From: a bacterium
GTDB taxonomy: Bacteria > Armatimonadota > Abditibacteriia > Abditibacteriales > Abditibacteriaceae
Length of the DNA: 64,000 nt
Assembly: GCA_004172935.1 (NCBI GenBank)
Contig: SDZD01000016.1
Span: forward strand, 1 to 64,000
Direction of reading: 5' to 3'
In this document: one piece after another, positions 62,969 through 64,000 of the stretch
Layout of the letters: each line of letters opens with the position of its first letter
Numbering within the stretch: the stretch's first letter is position 1
Made by a program: the position numbers and the translations under genes
Notes under the pieces: model-generated
The model's database searches: none
What the model saw: the letters and a program-made list of their open reading frames with translations, nothing else
Told to the model about the DNA's origin: nothing

Positions 62969-63466
62969 TCAATAACCGGGAGTAGGATTGGCTGCGGAGT
63001 TAGTTGTCTCCGTATCAACAGGCGCCGCAGTAGCCTCTGGAGCCACCGTTTCGCTGGCCGAACCAGTTTCTGGCGCAGGTGCCGTCGTTGGCACAACGTT
63101 ATTCACCGTCACATTGGTCGTGTCACCCGATGCAGGCGCCGCGCTAGATTTGCCCGATGAAACCGGAGGCGCAATAACACGAGTGTTAGTCGTGGTAGTG
63201 TTGCGCGTAACCGTAGTTTTGGTTCCAGGAACAGGCACAAGTACGGTTGTTGGTGGCGTAGTTATGACAACCGCAGGGCCTGGTGCGGAGGTAGCTTGCA
63301 CAATAACCGTCCTGTCTCGTCCCTGAACGACTGTAGTACTAGGTTCGGTCGCAGGCTGGCGTGTCGCAAAATATGCGAGAGCTGCGCCCCCCACGACAAC
63401 GAGTGATACCAAACCGATAATAAGCGCCGAATTGCTCTGACGCCGAGCTTCTGGATCGTAAGCCAT
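62969..63466 (-). CDS. Single-pass membrane protein with Thr/Pro/Val-rich tail, unknown
   Basis: 165 residues. A short cytoplasmic N-terminus (YDPEARRQSNSA) precedes one membrane segment (about 14-33, LIIGLVSLVVVGGAALAYFA). The rest is low-complexity Thr/Pro/Ala/Val (TTPPTTVLVPVPGTKTT and onward), probably disordered and outside the membrane. It has no recognised domain. It is divergent from rfbA. Confidence 0.55.
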   Translation of the reverse strand: MAYDPEARRQSNSALIIGLVSLVVVGGAALAYFATRQPATEPSTTVVQGRDRTVIVQATSAPGPAVVITTPPTTVLVPVPGTKTTVTRNTTTTNTRVIAPPVSSGKSSAAPASGDTTNVTVNNVVPTTAPAPETGSASETVAPEATAAPVDTETTNSAANPTPGY

Positions 63467-63606
63467 AAAAATAAACTCCTTGAAGTGGAAATCACACCTA
63501 TTGACACAATTTATTTAAAACTGTTCAAAGAAATGTTGTGTTCCGTACTTTTTGAGTCATCCGGCGTATATGGCAGAATGGATGCCACACTGTAACCACA
63601 ACCTTT

Positions 63607-64000
63607 ATGAAAGGCATCATCCTCGCCGGTGGTTCTGGCACACGACTCCATCCGCTAACGCTCGCTTTGTCGAAACAACTGCTTCCCGTTTACGACAAAC
63701 CGATGATCTATTACCCACTTTCGACCTTAATGTTAGCCGGATTGCGCGAAATCCTGATCATTTCTACCCCACATGATCTACCTCATTTTCGCGAGCTTCT
63801 CGGTGATGGCTCGAATTGGGGTATTTCCCTGGAATATGCCGAACAACCCTCACCCGATGGTTTAGCTCAGGCATTTCTGATTGGCGAGAAATTTTTGAAC
63901 GGCGATTCAGCCTGTCTTATCCTCGGCGATAACATATTCTATGCACAGGGATTAAGTGAATCACTTCAAAGCGCAGCCCAAATTAAACAGGGCGCACAAG
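63607..64000 (+). CDS. rfbA: Glucose-1-phosphate thymidylyltransferase, N-terminal part (window end)
   Basis: ATG at 63607; open to the window end (131 codons). [18 protein letters not shown] is the nucleotide-binding signature, and [18 protein letters not shown] and [13 protein letters not shown] match RfbA/RmlA. It makes dTDP-glucose, the first step to dTDP-rhamnose for surface polysaccharides. The C-terminal half is outside the window. Confidence 0.93.
   Translation, partial: MKGIILAGGSGTRLHPLTLALSKQLLPVYDKPMIYYPLSTLMLAGLREILIISTPHDLPHFRELLGDGSNWGISLEYAEQPSPDGLAQAFLIGEKFLNGDSACLILGDNIFYAQGLSESLQSAAQIKQGAQ

Noticed and set aside
63552-63776. 74-codon plus-strand frame at the window end
   Set aside because: It is out of frame with rfbA, which starts at 63607 with a complete nucleotidyltransferase signature.

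Overview
The window is almost certainly two organisms joined at about base 1950. Bases 1 to ~1950 carry the end of murD, a complete ftsW and the first third of murG. These read in the dcw-cluster order and have a Bacteroidota flavour. murG then stops abruptly in mid-domain, and an opposite-strand VanW/peptidoglycan-binding-type gene of a different genome is cut at the same point, which suggests an assembly chimera.

The remaining 62 kb reads as one chromosome of a Gram-negative-type bacterium: kdsA, a TonB-dependent receptor, SecDF, TatC and secreted glycoside hydrolases. A DUF1559-type prepilin protein and general protein style resemble Armatimonadota/Abditibacteriota. That assignment is an inference from protein style, not a search.

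Layout. 2-7.4 kb: VanW-like gene, kdsA, livF and coaD on the minus strand, a GNAT acetyltransferase, then a secreted papain-type protease with a chagasin-type inhibitor gene just upstream of it. 7.6-18.8 kb: an amine-oxidase/carotenoid-type flavoprotein, a LysRS with a C-terminal KTSC domain, a cobalamin riboswitch controlling btuB and probably a co-transcribed flavin disulfide reductase, a large membrane protein and a second lipoamide-dehydrogenase-like enzyme. 18.9-23 kb: tmRNA, a Xer-type tyrosine recombinase followed within 9 bases by a perfect 40-bp palindrome organised like a dif site (11+6+11), an MFS exporter and two small membrane proteins. 23.1-32.2 kb: rpoB-rpoC without the usual ribosomal protein genes in front. 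32.4-47.4 kb: an adaptor protein with a very long coiled coil, an NlpC/P60 hydrolase, metG, a VanW-glycosyltransferase fusion, an L,D-transpeptidase, ricT, a GH5-like glycosidase, gcvH, a DUF2993-like gene and a zinc-site-lacking M16 protein. 47.4-51.2 kb: a group of exported metal/redox-flavoured proteins around a pseudopilin. 51.5-64 kb: mutY, tatC coupled to a GH42-like gene, a DMT transporter, a YdjM-like protein, secD-secF, a DUF4446 gene, dut, tRNA-Ser and the start of rfbA.

The most interesting structure is a 25-27 bp intergenic repeat found four times (about 10.86, 19.32, 22.88 and 35.76 kb). Its core is the same 11-base sequence that forms both arms of the dif-like palindrome beside the xer gene. 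This points to one DNA-binding protein, possibly the Xer recombinase itself, with one full site and several half sites. A terminator or extragenic-repeat explanation remains open. The location a few kb from rpoBC argues against a conventional terminus dif.
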